A stretch of 13,552 nt of DNA, taken from positions 1 to 13,552 of the forward strand of contig JBBIKZ010000066.1 of assembly GCA_037445185.1 (NCBI GenBank), given 5' to 3'. The translations under genes and the position numbers were made by a program. The notes beneath the pieces were generated by a model, which searched no databases, was not told where the DNA came from, and was given only the letters and a program-made list of their open reading frames with translations. The stretch is from JANWZL01 sp037445185. GTDB taxonomy: Bacteria; Pseudomonadota; Gammaproteobacteria; Burkholderiales; Thiobacillaceae. Positions within the stretch are counted from its first letter, which is position 1, and each line of letters begins with the position of its first letter. Positions 6,734 through 13,552 of this stretch are shown in pieces.

Positions 6734-7612
6734 CTAGGGGGTGACCGTATCCCCCGCCACGGCCCTCAGCGTGTCGCGGATGATGCCCGGCGCATCGACG
6801 ATGCGCATGAAGGTGCCCATGCCCACGGCGGGCCAGCCCAGGGCGATGCGGTAGCGGGCGAAGAGGTGGTTGACGCGGTTGTCGACCACGTAGATCTCGT
6901 AGGGCAGGGCGGCGATGTGCTCGCTGCCGATCACCTTCACCCACCAGCCCTCGCCCTGATTGGGGTCGTTCATGGCCACGCCGAAGACGGCGATCTTCTT
7001 CTCGGGGAGGATCACCTCGTAGACCTTGGCCGTCTTACCCGCCCCTTTGGCGAGGTTGTCCTGTATGGTCCTGACCGCGTCCTCGAAGGAGAGGTGTTCC
7101 ATCAGCAGGTTCTTGTCCGACTCGAAGCCCTCCATGCCGAACATGTACTGATAGTCCGGCAGGTCCCTCGCCGCCACGTCGCCGCCGAAGGGCTGGCCGC
7201 GGCCCAGGGCGCGCGCGAGCCGCTGTTGGATGGCCGCCACGTTCTTCTCGGCGAGCCGGAACTGCTTGCGGAAGAAGGCCCGGTACCAGTAGTCCGGGTT
7301 CATGTAGGACACCGTGCCGTCGCTCTTCACCCCCACGCGTATGCCGGCGCCGACGATGCTCGCCCCGCCCAGGTGTTCGATCGCCTTGATGAGGTCGCGG
7401 TGGGTCACCACGATGACCCCGTAGCCGGTGAGTCCGGGCGGCGCGTACTTGCCGGCGACCTGGAAGCCGGCGCGCGTGAGCTTGGACTCGACCGCGGTCA
7501 TCACGTTGTTGATGTCCCCCCCGGCTACGCGCTCGCCGTACAGGTAGGGGGAGATGGCCAGGGCCAGGGAGGACCAAAGCAAAAAGACTGGAAGGATGAT
7601 CAGGCGGGACAT
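6734..7612 (-). CDS. Exported protein of unknown function, possible DUF302-like region
   Basis: I cannot assign a function. The ATG at 7612 opens a classical Sec signal peptide (MSRLIILPVFLLWSSLALA, cleavage before ISPYL), giving 292 aa and a periplasmic location. An upstream ATG at 7642 would put extra residues before the signal and has no ribosome-binding site. The early segment (about 36-75: VESKLTRAGFQVAGKYAPPG, then GVIVVTH) resembles the first strands of DUF302-type small domains. A second segment (about 195-280) ends in LPYEIYVVDNRVNHL and ARYRIALGWPAVGMGTFM, reminiscent of the same fold's ending, so an internal duplication or a long insertion is possible. The middle is rich in aromatic residues (NPDYWYRAFF, DYQYMFG). 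No cysteine is present in the mature part. It converges on mnmC with 29 bp between the coding regions, and a strong terminator separates it from the FadL gene upstream. Confidence 0.85.
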   Translation of the reverse strand: MSRLIILPVFLLWSSLALAISPYLYGERVAGGDINNVMTAVESKLTRAGFQVAGKYAPPGLTGYGVIVVTHRDLIKAIEHLGGASIVGAGIRVGVKSDGTVSYMNPDYWYRAFFRKQFRLAEKNVAAIQQRLARALGRGQPFGGDVAARDLPDYQYMFGMEGFESDKNLLMEHLSFEDAVRTIQDNLAKGAGKTAKVYEVILPEKKIAVFGVAMNDPNQGEGWWVKVIGSEHIAALPYEIYVVDNRVNHLFARYRIALGWPAVGMGTFMRIVDAPGIIRDTLRAVAGDTVTP

Positions 7613-7651
7613 ACCGGAGACCTTATGCAAATACATCAGCATGGATTCTAA

Positions 7652-7683
7652 GAGAAAAGGCCGAGCAAGCCCGGCCTTTTCTC
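7652..7683 (-). terminator. Strong intrinsic terminator after the FadL-family gene
   Basis: A perfect 12-bp stem, GAGAAAAGGCCG (7652-7663) with CGGCCTTTTCTC (7672-7683), closes an 8-nt loop. On the minus strand the GC-rich stem top is followed by TTTTCTCTTAG, so it should end transcripts of the FadL-family gene, whose stop is 17 bp upstream. The A/T-rich base makes it potentially bidirectional. The secreted-protein gene that follows therefore probably has its own promoter in the short gap. Confidence 0.88.
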
Positions 7684-7699
7684 GCTGAGAGGTTGAGGA

Positions 7700-8926
7700 T
7701 CACATCTTCCAGCTGTAGGCGATGCCGAGCGAGTTTTGGTGCATCTTGATGGTCTCGGTGAATGGTGCGCCAAGCAGGTTGGCTCCGGTAACCGACTCTT
7801 CAAAGGCATGCATATAGGCCATGGTCAGCTCATTGCCGCTAGGGAAGGTGTAGGTAAAGCCCAGTGTTAGATGATCCTTGACCACGCCTGGCGCCAGGAT
7901 GTTGAAGGTGACATCGGCCGGGGTGATGGGATTGTCGCCATGGTTCCAGCCAGCGCGTAAGATCAGGTTCTTGCTGTAGGCATACTCGATGCCGAGCTTC
8001 CAGACGTCCACGTCCCTCCAACCGAAGCCTGGACCGGCGCTGCCGCCGAAGCAGGCGTTGGGGTTCGAACCTCCAAAACCAGGGCAGTTAAAAATGTTAC
8101 TCGAGGGATTATTGACCGACTTGATGTCGCTGTAATTGATCCGTTGATAGTCCAGAGCGAATTTGACTTGAGGGGTGGCTTGTACCGCGACCCCGAGGCT
8201 CCAGTTGGAGGGGATGTCGAAGTCGCCCTGCTCAGCGAATAGGCCGCTGTACTTATCGAATTCGTCCGTGAGTATCTTGGTGCTGTAGGCCACGCCCACC
8301 GTGACCTTGTCGGTGAGTTTGCCCATCCAGCCAATGCGGACGCCGTAGCCCCAGGCCGTATCGTAGCCGGGGTTGTTCACGACGAAGCCCTGCAGCCCCT
8401 GCGCGGCGAAACGCTGGGCCGCGATGAGCGGCGCGATGCCCACGGAATGCTGTTCGTCGATCCTGTACGCCAGGGTCGGCGCGATGATAAGTTGCATCAT
8501 GTCCACGCCCAGGTCACCCGTTCCACCAAAATACTGGGCGCCGTTGGGATAATCGGTGTTCATACCACCGTTGCCATACACACTCACCCCCAGGGAGAGG
8601 TTGGGCCGCAGCATGCGGTTTAGGCCGAATTCCGGGATCAGGAAGTACTTGTCCTCACTGTCGATGGCTACCCCGGCTGTGCTGGCAAACTCCCGCCGCG
8701 GGCTGAACACGTCCGCGCCCAGATCCATCCGGTTGCCAACCCAGACCATGCTGGCGGGGTTGTTCGCGCCGCCGAAGGTATCGCTGGCGGTCGCGGTTGC
8801 TACGCCTGCCATGCCCTTGGCTTTCATACCGTAGCCGTGAGAGAAGTAGCCGTTGGTCGCCCATACGGTGGCGGGGGCCGCAATGCCGGCCAGGGCAAGG
8901 GCCAGGGCGTGTCGCTTCAGTCGCAT
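7700..8926 (-). CDS. OmpP1/FadL family outer-membrane channel
   Basis: This is a beta-barrel channel of the FadL family, which takes up long-chain fatty acids, hydrocarbons or other hydrophobic compounds across the outer membrane. A signal peptide (residues 1-23, cleaved after VWA) is followed by TNGYFSHGYGMKAKGMAGVA, the typical plug-forming N-terminus, then by SDTFGGANNPASM (48-60) and NPSSN/NWSLG-type strand repeats. The rest alternates short amphipathic strands and ends in GIAYSWKM. Length (408 aa) is normal. C281 and C292 sit in a Gly/Asn-rich loop and could form a disulfide at the cell surface. The ATG at 8926 has a perfect GGAGG 6 nt upstream, one of the best ribosome-binding sites in the window, which fits an abundant porin. 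Stretches such as 8085-8175 are visibly more A/T-rich than flanking genes. The substrate cannot be inferred. Confidence 0.93.
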   Translation of the reverse strand: MRLKRHALALALAGIAAPATVWATNGYFSHGYGMKAKGMAGVATATASDTFGGANNPASMVWVGNRMDLGADVFSPRREFASTAGVAIDSEDKYFLIPEFGLNRMLRPNLSLGVSVYGNGGMNTDYPNGAQYFGGTGDLGVDMMQLIIAPTLAYRIDEQHSVGIAPLIAAQRFAAQGLQGFVVNNPGYDTAWGYGVRIGWMGKLTDKVTVGVAYSTKILTDEFDKYSGLFAEQGDFDIPSNWSLGVAVQATPQVKFALDYQRINYSDIKSVNNPSSNIFNCPGFGGSNPNACFGGSAGPGFGWRDVDVWKLGIEYAYSKNLILRAGWNHGDNPITPADVTFNILAPGVVKDHLTLGFTYTFPSGNELTMAYMHAFEESVTGANLLGAPFTETIKMHQNSLGIAYSWKM

Positions 8927-9095
8927 CGTTATCCTCCATCCAAGGAAATGGTTACTGCGCTATGACAGCCGCGGCCGCATGGTAGCCGAGCGCGCGGGGC
9001 CGTACAAGTCAATCCATTGCGTCTGGTGCCGCCGAGCGGTGTCAGGTATCGGACACAGGCCGGGCTGCACGGGCATGCCAAGACCGCCATGCGGG

Positions 9096-10301
9096 TCAAT
9101 GCTCGGCAGACCCCCCTCCGGCAGCGCCGAGCAGCTCCAGCGTCTGACGGGCGATCAGGGCCTCCTCGTCGGTGGGGATCACCCAGGCGGAGACGGCACT
9201 GCGGGGTGTGCTGATGCGCGGGCCGTGCGCCGCGTTGGCGCGGTCGTCCAGATCGAGACCCAGCCAGGCGCAGCGCTGGCAGATCGCGGCCCGCACCGGG
9301 GCGGCGTGTTCGCCGATGCCGGCGGTGAACACCAGGGCGTCCAGCCCGCCGAGGGACATGGCCAGGGCGCCGACGGCCTGGGCGACGCGGTAGACGAAGT
9401 GCGCCACCGCCTCGGCGGCGCGCGGGTCCTGGCTCTCGAGCAGGGTGCGCATGTCGGAGCTGATGCCCGACATGCCCAGCAGGCCCGATTGCCGGTGCAG
9501 CAGGTCCGACACCGCGTCCGCGTCCATGCCCCGTTCCCGCATCAGGTAGAGGGGGAGGGCGGGGTCCACGGCGCCGCAGCGCGTGCCCATGGGCAGACCG
9601 TCCAAGGGGGTGAAGCTCATGGTGGTCTCGACGCTCTGCCGCGCACGGAGGGCGCAGAGGCTGGCGCCGTTGCCCAGATGGGCGACGATCACCCGGGCTT
9701 CGGCGGCCGCGCCCAGGTAGCGGGGCAGGGCCTCGGCGATGTAGTGGTAGGACAGGCCGTGAAAGCCGTAACGCAGGACCCCGGCCTCGGTGAGCGCCCG
9801 TGGCAGGGCGAAATGCCGCGCCACCGGGGGCAACGTGTGGTGGAAGGCGGTGTCGAAGCAGGCGACTTGGGGCAGGTCCGGGCGGACCCGGAGCAGGGCA
9901 CGGATGCCGGCCAGGTTGTGCGGCTGGTGCAGGGGATCGATGGGGACCAGGGTGTCCAGGTAGGTGAGCACCTCCGCGTCCACCCGGGTGGGGCCCATGT
10001 AGCGGCTGCCGCCGTGCACCACGCGGTGCCCGGCGCCCAGCAGTCGGACGCCGGCCAGGTGAGGGGCCAGCCAGTCGAGCAACCCGGCCAGGGCCTGGGC
10101 ATGGGTCGCTGCCGGCGGGAAGGGGACGGGATTCTGGCGCTGCCCCTGCCCATTGCCCTGGATCAGGCGCAGGCGGCTCGTCCCGCCGATCTCCTCGACG
10201 ATGCCGCGCAGCAGCACGGACGTCTGCCCCAGCGCCACGCGGTGGAGCGCGAACTTGATGCTGGAGGAACCGGCGTTGAGGACGAGGACGGCGTCGTTCA
10301 T
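9096..10301 (-). CDS. ackA: Acetate kinase
   Basis: This cytoplasmic enzyme of the ASKHA fold interconverts acetate + ATP and acetyl phosphate + ADP; it works with phosphotransacetylase in acetate overflow or assimilation. The motifs are complete: NAGSSSIKF (9-17, with N9), GHRVVHGG (91-98, R93), CFDTAFHHT (148-156, D150), RYGFHGLSY (177-185), VAHLGNGAS (206-214), PMGTRCGAVDP (237-247, R241), FTAGIGEHA (325-333) and PTDEEALIARQT (376-387, E380). The 401-aa length is normal. Propionate or butyrate kinase relatives cannot be excluded. No pta gene is present in the window. The ATG at 10301 has only a weak AGG upstream. The gene is divergent from the transpeptidase gene, with 21 bp between start codons as annotated, and lies 169 bp upstream of the FadL-family gene on the same strand; that gap holds only weak short inverted repeats (for example GTGTC/GACAC at 9039-9056). 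Confidence 0.95.
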   Translation of the reverse strand: MNDAVLVLNAGSSSIKFALHRVALGQTSVLLRGIVEEIGGTSRLRLIQGNGQGQRQNPVPFPPAATHAQALAGLLDWLAPHLAGVRLLGAGHRVVHGGSRYMGPTRVDAEVLTYLDTLVPIDPLHQPHNLAGIRALLRVRPDLPQVACFDTAFHHTLPPVARHFALPRALTEAGVLRYGFHGLSYHYIAEALPRYLGAAAEARVIVAHLGNGASLCALRARQSVETTMSFTPLDGLPMGTRCGAVDPALPLYLMRERGMDADAVSDLLHRQSGLLGMSGISSDMRTLLESQDPRAAEAVAHFVYRVAQAVGALAMSLGGLDALVFTAGIGEHAAPVRAAICQRCAWLGLDLDDRANAAHGPRISTPRSAVSAWVIPTDEEALIARQTLELLGAAGGGSAEH

Positions 10302-10322
10302 GGCGGCCTATGGTAGGGCACA

Positions 10323-11246
10323 ATGGCGGCCATCGCTCAGCTTGATGACCTCCCGATGTCCGCCGTCCGGCTGCGCGCCTGCCTGCTCGTCCTGGTTGCC
10401 CTGCTTGCGCACCAGGCCAGCGCCCAGACCCTCGTCGGCGGGGTGTTCGAGCACATCGTGCGACGCGGCGAGTCCCTCACCCTCATCGGTGCGCGCCATG
10501 GCGTGGAGCCGCGCCTGCTCGCGCAGGAGAACGGGCTCGACTGGCACGGCCTCATCCACCCCGGCCAGAGGCTCCGGGTCGACAACCGCCATGTCGTGCC
10601 CGAGCCGGTGCAGGACGGCATCGTCATCAACCTCCCCCAGCGCCTGCTCTTCCTCTTCCGGGACGGGCGTCTCCAGGCGCACTATCCGGTCGGCCTGGGC
10701 CGCCCCGACTGGCCTACACCGGTGGGCCGCTACCGTATCCGGGAAAAGGCGGTGGACAAGACCTGGATCGTGCCGCCCTCGATCCAGGCCGAGATGGCGG
10801 CCAAAGGCAAGCCGGTGCTGGAGCGGGTGCCGCCGGGGCCGGACAACCCCCTGGGACGGCACTGGATGGGCCTGGCGCCGGGGGTCTACGGCATCCATTC
10901 CACCATCGCCCCGGCCAGCATCTACCACTTCCAGAGCCATGGCTGCATCCGCCTGCATCCGGACGACGCGGCCGATCTGTTCGACCGGGTGCGGGTGGGG
11001 GAGGTGGTGGACATCCGCTACGAACCCGTGCTCCTCGCCGCGGACGCGGACGGGGTCGTCCACCTGGAGGCACACCGGGACGTATACAATCGCGGCATGG
11101 ATTACCGACAACGCCTGCGCGAACTGACCGCACGCACCGGCCTGGCAGTGGACCAGACGCTGGCGGATGCCGTCCTGGCTCGTCAGGAGGGTATAGCCAG
11201 GCCGGTCGGACCGCCCGGCAGCTTGGAGAAGCCGCTTGCACCCTGA
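10323..11246 (+). CDS. LysM domain / YkuD-type L,D-transpeptidase
   Basis: This is a periplasmic peptidoglycan enzyme. L,D-transpeptidases use an active-site cysteine to form 3-3 peptide cross-links or to attach lipoproteins to the wall. The order is: signal peptide (ALLAHQASAQ cleavage region, about residue 35), LysM peptidoglycan-binding domain (about 42-87, HIVRRGESLTLIGARHG), YkuD catalytic domain (about 99-236), and a charged C-terminal tail (about 240-307). The catalytic motif reads IHSTIAPASIYHFQSHGCIR, with H192, S205-H206-G207-C208 and R210; the usual H-G-T is H-S-T here. The start at 10323 has TAGGG 4 nt upstream. A start at 10356 gives a cleaner signal peptide but lacks a ribosome-binding site. 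The end overlaps the MepK-like gene by 11 bp. Whether it makes 3-3 links or anchors proteins cannot be decided from sequence. Confidence 0.92.
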   Translation: MAAIAQLDDLPMSAVRLRACLLVLVALLAHQASAQTLVGGVFEHIVRRGESLTLIGARHGVEPRLLAQENGLDWHGLIHPGQRLRVDNRHVVPEPVQDGIVINLPQRLLFLFRDGRLQAHYPVGLGRPDWPTPVGRYRIREKAVDKTWIVPPSIQAEMAAKGKPVLERVPPGPDNPLGRHWMGLAPGVYGIHSTIAPASIYHFQSHGCIRLHPDDAADLFDRVRVGEVVDIRYEPVLLAADADGVVHLEAHRDVYNRGMDYRQRLRELTARTGLAVDQTLADAVLARQEGIARPVGPPGSLEKPLAP

Positions 11247-11760
11247 CCGCAGACGCCTTCTGACCCTGGGGCTCGCCCTGGCCCTGACGCGGCCCGCCCT
11301 GGCCCAAAGGCCGGAACGCCGCCTCGCGGTCCACAACCTGCATACCGGCGAGACCGTGGACACCGTCTACTGGGCCGAGGGCCACTACATCGACGCGGCC
11401 GTGGCGGAGCTCGCCTGGGTGCTGCGCGACCATCGCAGCGGTGAGACGGGGCCCATGGCGCCCGCCCTGCTCGATCTGCTGCACGAGCTGGCGGTGCGCC
11501 TCGATGCCGCCGGCCCGATCGAGATCGTCTCCGCCTACCGTTCCCCCGCCTCCAACGCTTGGCTGGCGCAGAACACCAGCGGCGTGGCCAGGAACAGCCT
11601 GCACGTGCGCGGCATGGCGGCGGATATCCGGCTGCCGGAGCGTCCCCTCGATGAGCTGCACCGGGCTGCCCTCGGCCTGTGGGCCGGCGGCGTGGGACTC
11701 TATCCGGCCTCGGGTTTCGTGCACGTGGACATCGGCCGGGTGCGCAGCTGGACCGGCTGA
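11236..11760 (+). CDS. mepK: MepK-like (YcbK/DUF882, peptidase M15-type) murein endopeptidase
   Basis: The 174-aa protein closely follows the layout of E. coli MepK (YcbK), a zinc endopeptidase that cuts 3-3 (mDap-mDap) cross-links. It has a twin-arginine-type signal (DRRRLLTLGLALALTRPALA), as the E. coli protein does, then the conserved HNLHTGE (33-39), SAYRSPASN (99-107), SLHVRGMAADI (121-131) and GGVGLYPASGFVHVD (151-165). H123, D130 and H163 are the likely zinc ligands. The start is TTG at 11236, supported by GGAGAA 5 nt upstream and by the signal starting directly after it. Translation is probably coupled to the upstream L,D-transpeptidase (11-bp overlap), an enzyme class that can make the bonds MepK cuts. 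Function is inferred from homology; cross-link specificity is not shown by the sequence. Confidence 0.9.
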   Translation: MHPDRRRLLTLGLALALTRPALAQRPERRLAVHNLHTGETVDTVYWAEGHYIDAAVAELAWVLRDHRSGETGPMAPALLDLLHELAVRLDAAGPIEIVSAYRSPASNAWLAQNTSGVARNSLHVRGMAADIRLPERPLDELHRAALGLWAGGVGLYPASGFVHVDIGRVRSWTG

Positions 11761-11819
11761 GCAGCCTGGCCAGTAAGGAAGGTGTAACCTCACCGGTGTA
11801 AGCTGACGGGTCCTCCCGC

Positions 11820-13544
11820 TTGCCCAGACACGACATTATGCCGCCCGCCGAGCGTCTCGACGATTTTCTGCCCCAGGCCCGCATCGCCTATTTCTCCATG
11901 GAGATCGGACTGGCCAACGACATCCCGACCTACAGCGGCGGCCTGGGCGTGCTGGCGGGCGATACCCTGCGCACGGCGGCGGACTTGGAACTGCCCATGG
12001 TGGGGGTGACCCTGGTCTCGCGCGCCGGCTACTTCCGCCAGGAGATCGACGCCCAGGGCCGGCAGATCGAGCTTGCCGATACCTGGGAGCCGGCCGAGCA
12101 CGCCAGCCGGCTCAACGCTGCCGTGGCGCTCGAGCTGGAAGGCCGTCAGGTCTGGGTGGGAGGGTGGCTCTATGTGGTGAGGTCGCACCGCAACGGGCGC
12201 GTGCCGGTGCTGCTGCTCGATACCGACATGCCGGTCAATCACCCCGAGGACCGCCAGCTCACCCACTACCTCTACGGCGGCGACGAGGGCTACCGCATCA
12301 AGCAGGAGCTCGTCCTGGGCGTGGGCGGGGTGGCCATGCTGCAGGCGCTGGGCTTCAAGCTCATCGGCTACCACATGAACGAGGGCCATTCGGCCTTCCT
12401 CACCCTGGCCCTGCTGCGCCGTTACGCCTACGCGGCCAAGAACCTGCGGCCGGGCGAGATCCCTTACGACATCCCGCGCGTGCGCGATCTGTGCACCTTC
12501 ACCACGCACACGCCGGTCGAGGCGGGCCACGACCAGTTCGACTACGCGCTGGTGCGCCGCATCTACGGCGACCTGCCCGAGCTGGACACGGTGCGGCATC
12601 TGGCCGGGGCGGAGCGACTGAACATGACGCGGCTGGCGCTCAACCTGTCGGAATACGTCAACGGTGTCGCCAAGCGGCACGCCGAGACCTCGCGGCGCAT
12701 GTTCCCGGGCTATGCCGTGCAGGCCGTCACCAACGGCGTGCATGCCTCCACCTGGACCAGTCTGCACCTGGGCGCCCTGTACGACCACTACGTGCCGGGC
12801 TGGTGTCACGAACCGGAGCTGCTCTCGCGTGCCGACCGCATCCCGGACGACCGGCTCTGGGAGGCGCACCTGCACGCCAAGCAGGATCTGGTGACGCGGG
12901 TGGGGCAGATGACCGGTGTGCGCCTGGATCCGGACAGGCCCATCCTCGGGCTCGCCCGGCGCATGACCGCCTACAAGCGGCCCGATCTGCTGTTCAGCGA
13001 CCTGGCTCGGCTCAGGGCCATCAACGCCCGCCATCCCTTCCAGGTGGTCATGGCCGGCAAGGCCCATCCACGCGATGCGGGCGGCAAGCTGCTGATCCAG
13101 GCCCTGCACGGGCACATGCGCGAACTGGCGGGCGACATCCCCATGGCCTTCCTGCCCGACTACGACATGAGCCTGGCGTTGGCCATGGTGTCGGGCGCGG
13201 ACGTCTGGCTCAACACGCCCCTGCGGCCGCTGGAGGCCTCCGGCACCAGCGGCATGAAGGCCGCCTTCAACGGTGTGCCCCAGCTCTCGGTGCTGGACGG
13301 CTGGTGGGTGGAGGGCTGCCTGGAGGGGGTGACGGGCTGGGCCATCGGCGACGACAGCCAGGGCGCCAACGGCAGCGATGCCGCCTCAATGTACGACAAG
13401 CTGGAGCAGGTGGTCCTGCCGCTGTGGTACGGCAACCGCGCCGGCTGGATCGCGGTCATGAAGGGCGCCATCAGCAAGAACGCGGCCTATTTCAACAGCC
13501 ACCGCATGATGCGGCGTTATGCCGCCGAGGCCTATCTGCGCTGA
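11820..13544 (+). CDS. glgP: Alpha-glucan family phosphorylase, compact form
   Basis: This GT35 enzyme releases glucose-1-phosphate from the non-reducing ends of glycogen or maltodextrins using a pyridoxal-phosphate cofactor. Motifs: AYFSMEIGLANDIPTYSGGL (23-42), IGYHMNEGHSAF (182-193), TTHTPVEAGHD (228-238), AVTNGVHASTW (302-312), RRMTAYKRPDL (380-390) and EASGTSGMKAAFNG (472-485), in which K480 is the expected PLP lysine. At 574 aa it belongs to the short branch and lacks the large N-terminal extension of the roughly 800-aa E. coli-type enzymes. The TTG at 11820 has only a weak upstream purine run; ATG at 11838 (6 codons in) is an equally possible start. It follows the MepK-like gene by 59 bp, and no other glycogen gene is in the window. 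The stop lies 8 bp before the window edge, so the gene is complete. Confidence 0.94.
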   Translation: MPRHDIMPPAERLDDFLPQARIAYFSMEIGLANDIPTYSGGLGVLAGDTLRTAADLELPMVGVTLVSRAGYFRQEIDAQGRQIELADTWEPAEHASRLNAAVALELEGRQVWVGGWLYVVRSHRNGRVPVLLLDTDMPVNHPEDRQLTHYLYGGDEGYRIKQELVLGVGGVAMLQALGFKLIGYHMNEGHSAFLTLALLRRYAYAAKNLRPGEIPYDIPRVRDLCTFTTHTPVEAGHDQFDYALVRRIYGDLPELDTVRHLAGAERLNMTRLALNLSEYVNGVAKRHAETSRRMFPGYAVQAVTNGVHASTWTSLHLGALYDHYVPGWCHEPELLSRADRIPDDRLWEAHLHAKQDLVTRVGQMTGVRLDPDRPILGLARRMTAYKRPDLLFSDLARLRAINARHPFQVVMAGKAHPRDAGGKLLIQALHGHMRELAGDIPMAFLPDYDMSLALAMVSGADVWLNTPLRPLEASGTSGMKAAFNGVPQLSVLDGWWVEGCLEGVTGWAIGDDSQGANGSDAASMYDKLEQVVLPLWYGNRAGWIAVMKGAISKNAAYFNSHRMMRRYAAEAYLR

Positions 13545-13552
13545 GAACTAGT

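Noticed and set aside
6707..6734. Imperfect inverted repeat between mnmC and the exported-protein gene
   Set aside because: GGCCGAC/GTCGACC has one mismatched position (a G-U pair only on the minus strand), a 14-nt loop and no T-run, so it is too weak to call as a terminator.
4785..6944. 719-codon minus-strand open frame opposite mnmC
   Set aside because: An antisense shadow of GC-rich codons with no recognisable domain or plausible composition; mnmC is unambiguous on the other strand.
8853..10316. Long + strand frame opposite ackA
   Set aside because: An antisense shadow without motifs; acetate kinase motifs are complete on the minus strand.
11805..11816. Small CGGG-TCCT-CCCG hairpin before glgP and two nearby GGTGTAA copies
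   Set aside because: A 4-bp stem and 7-bp copies are expected by chance in GC-rich DNA; no riboswitch or operator can be supported.
11790..13115. 441-codon minus-strand frame opposite glgP
   Set aside because: Its composition is rich in Gln, His, Val and Gly with no domain; it mirrors glgP codons.

Overview
The window is about 13.5 kb of dense, GC-rich bacterial DNA. The diderm-type genes (a FadL-family outer-membrane channel, fused MnmC, Hsp33, a Tat-exported MepK-like peptidase) point to a proteobacterium, most likely gamma- or beta-proteobacterial. I cannot name the genus. No rRNA, tRNA, CRISPR array, transposase, integrase or phage gene is visible, and no gap between genes exceeds about 170 bp. 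This is chromosomal housekeeping and envelope territory rather than a genomic island.

Layout, left to right: (1) the signalling part of a chemoreceptor (+) whose 5' end may lie off the window, overlapping tail to tail with a CDP-alcohol phosphatidyltransferase (-); (2) a small two-helix membrane protein (+) converging on an endonuclease/exonuclease/phosphatase-fold hydrolase (-), with a G-rich stretch and a hairpin between them; (3) a tight four-gene + strand run: hslO (Hsp33), a YbhB/YbcL-type PEBP protein, dgkA and the bifunctional tRNA-modification gene mnmC, linked by 12 bp, a 4-bp ATGA overlap and 9 bp; (4) a minus-strand block: a secreted protein of unknown function, a strong hairpin terminator, a FadL/OmpP1 channel and acetate kinase; (5) a + strand block: a LysM-YkuD L,D-transpeptidase overlapping a MepK-like murein endopeptidase, then a compact alpha-glucan phosphorylase ending 8 bp before the window edge.

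No multi-gene system of a clearly new kind is visible. The most notable signal is in Hsp33: two of the four zinc/redox-switch cysteines are replaced, giving H-x-C and D-x-x-C in place of C-x-C and C-x-x-C. Zinc could still be bound, but the two classical disulfides cannot form. A second signal is the translationally coupled pair of an enzyme family able to make 3-3 peptidoglycan cross-links and a homologue of the enzyme that cuts them. Other points are an uncharacterised exported protein, a chemoreceptor start with a start-codon hairpin, and a divergent acetate kinase/transpeptidase junction too short for two separate promoters.
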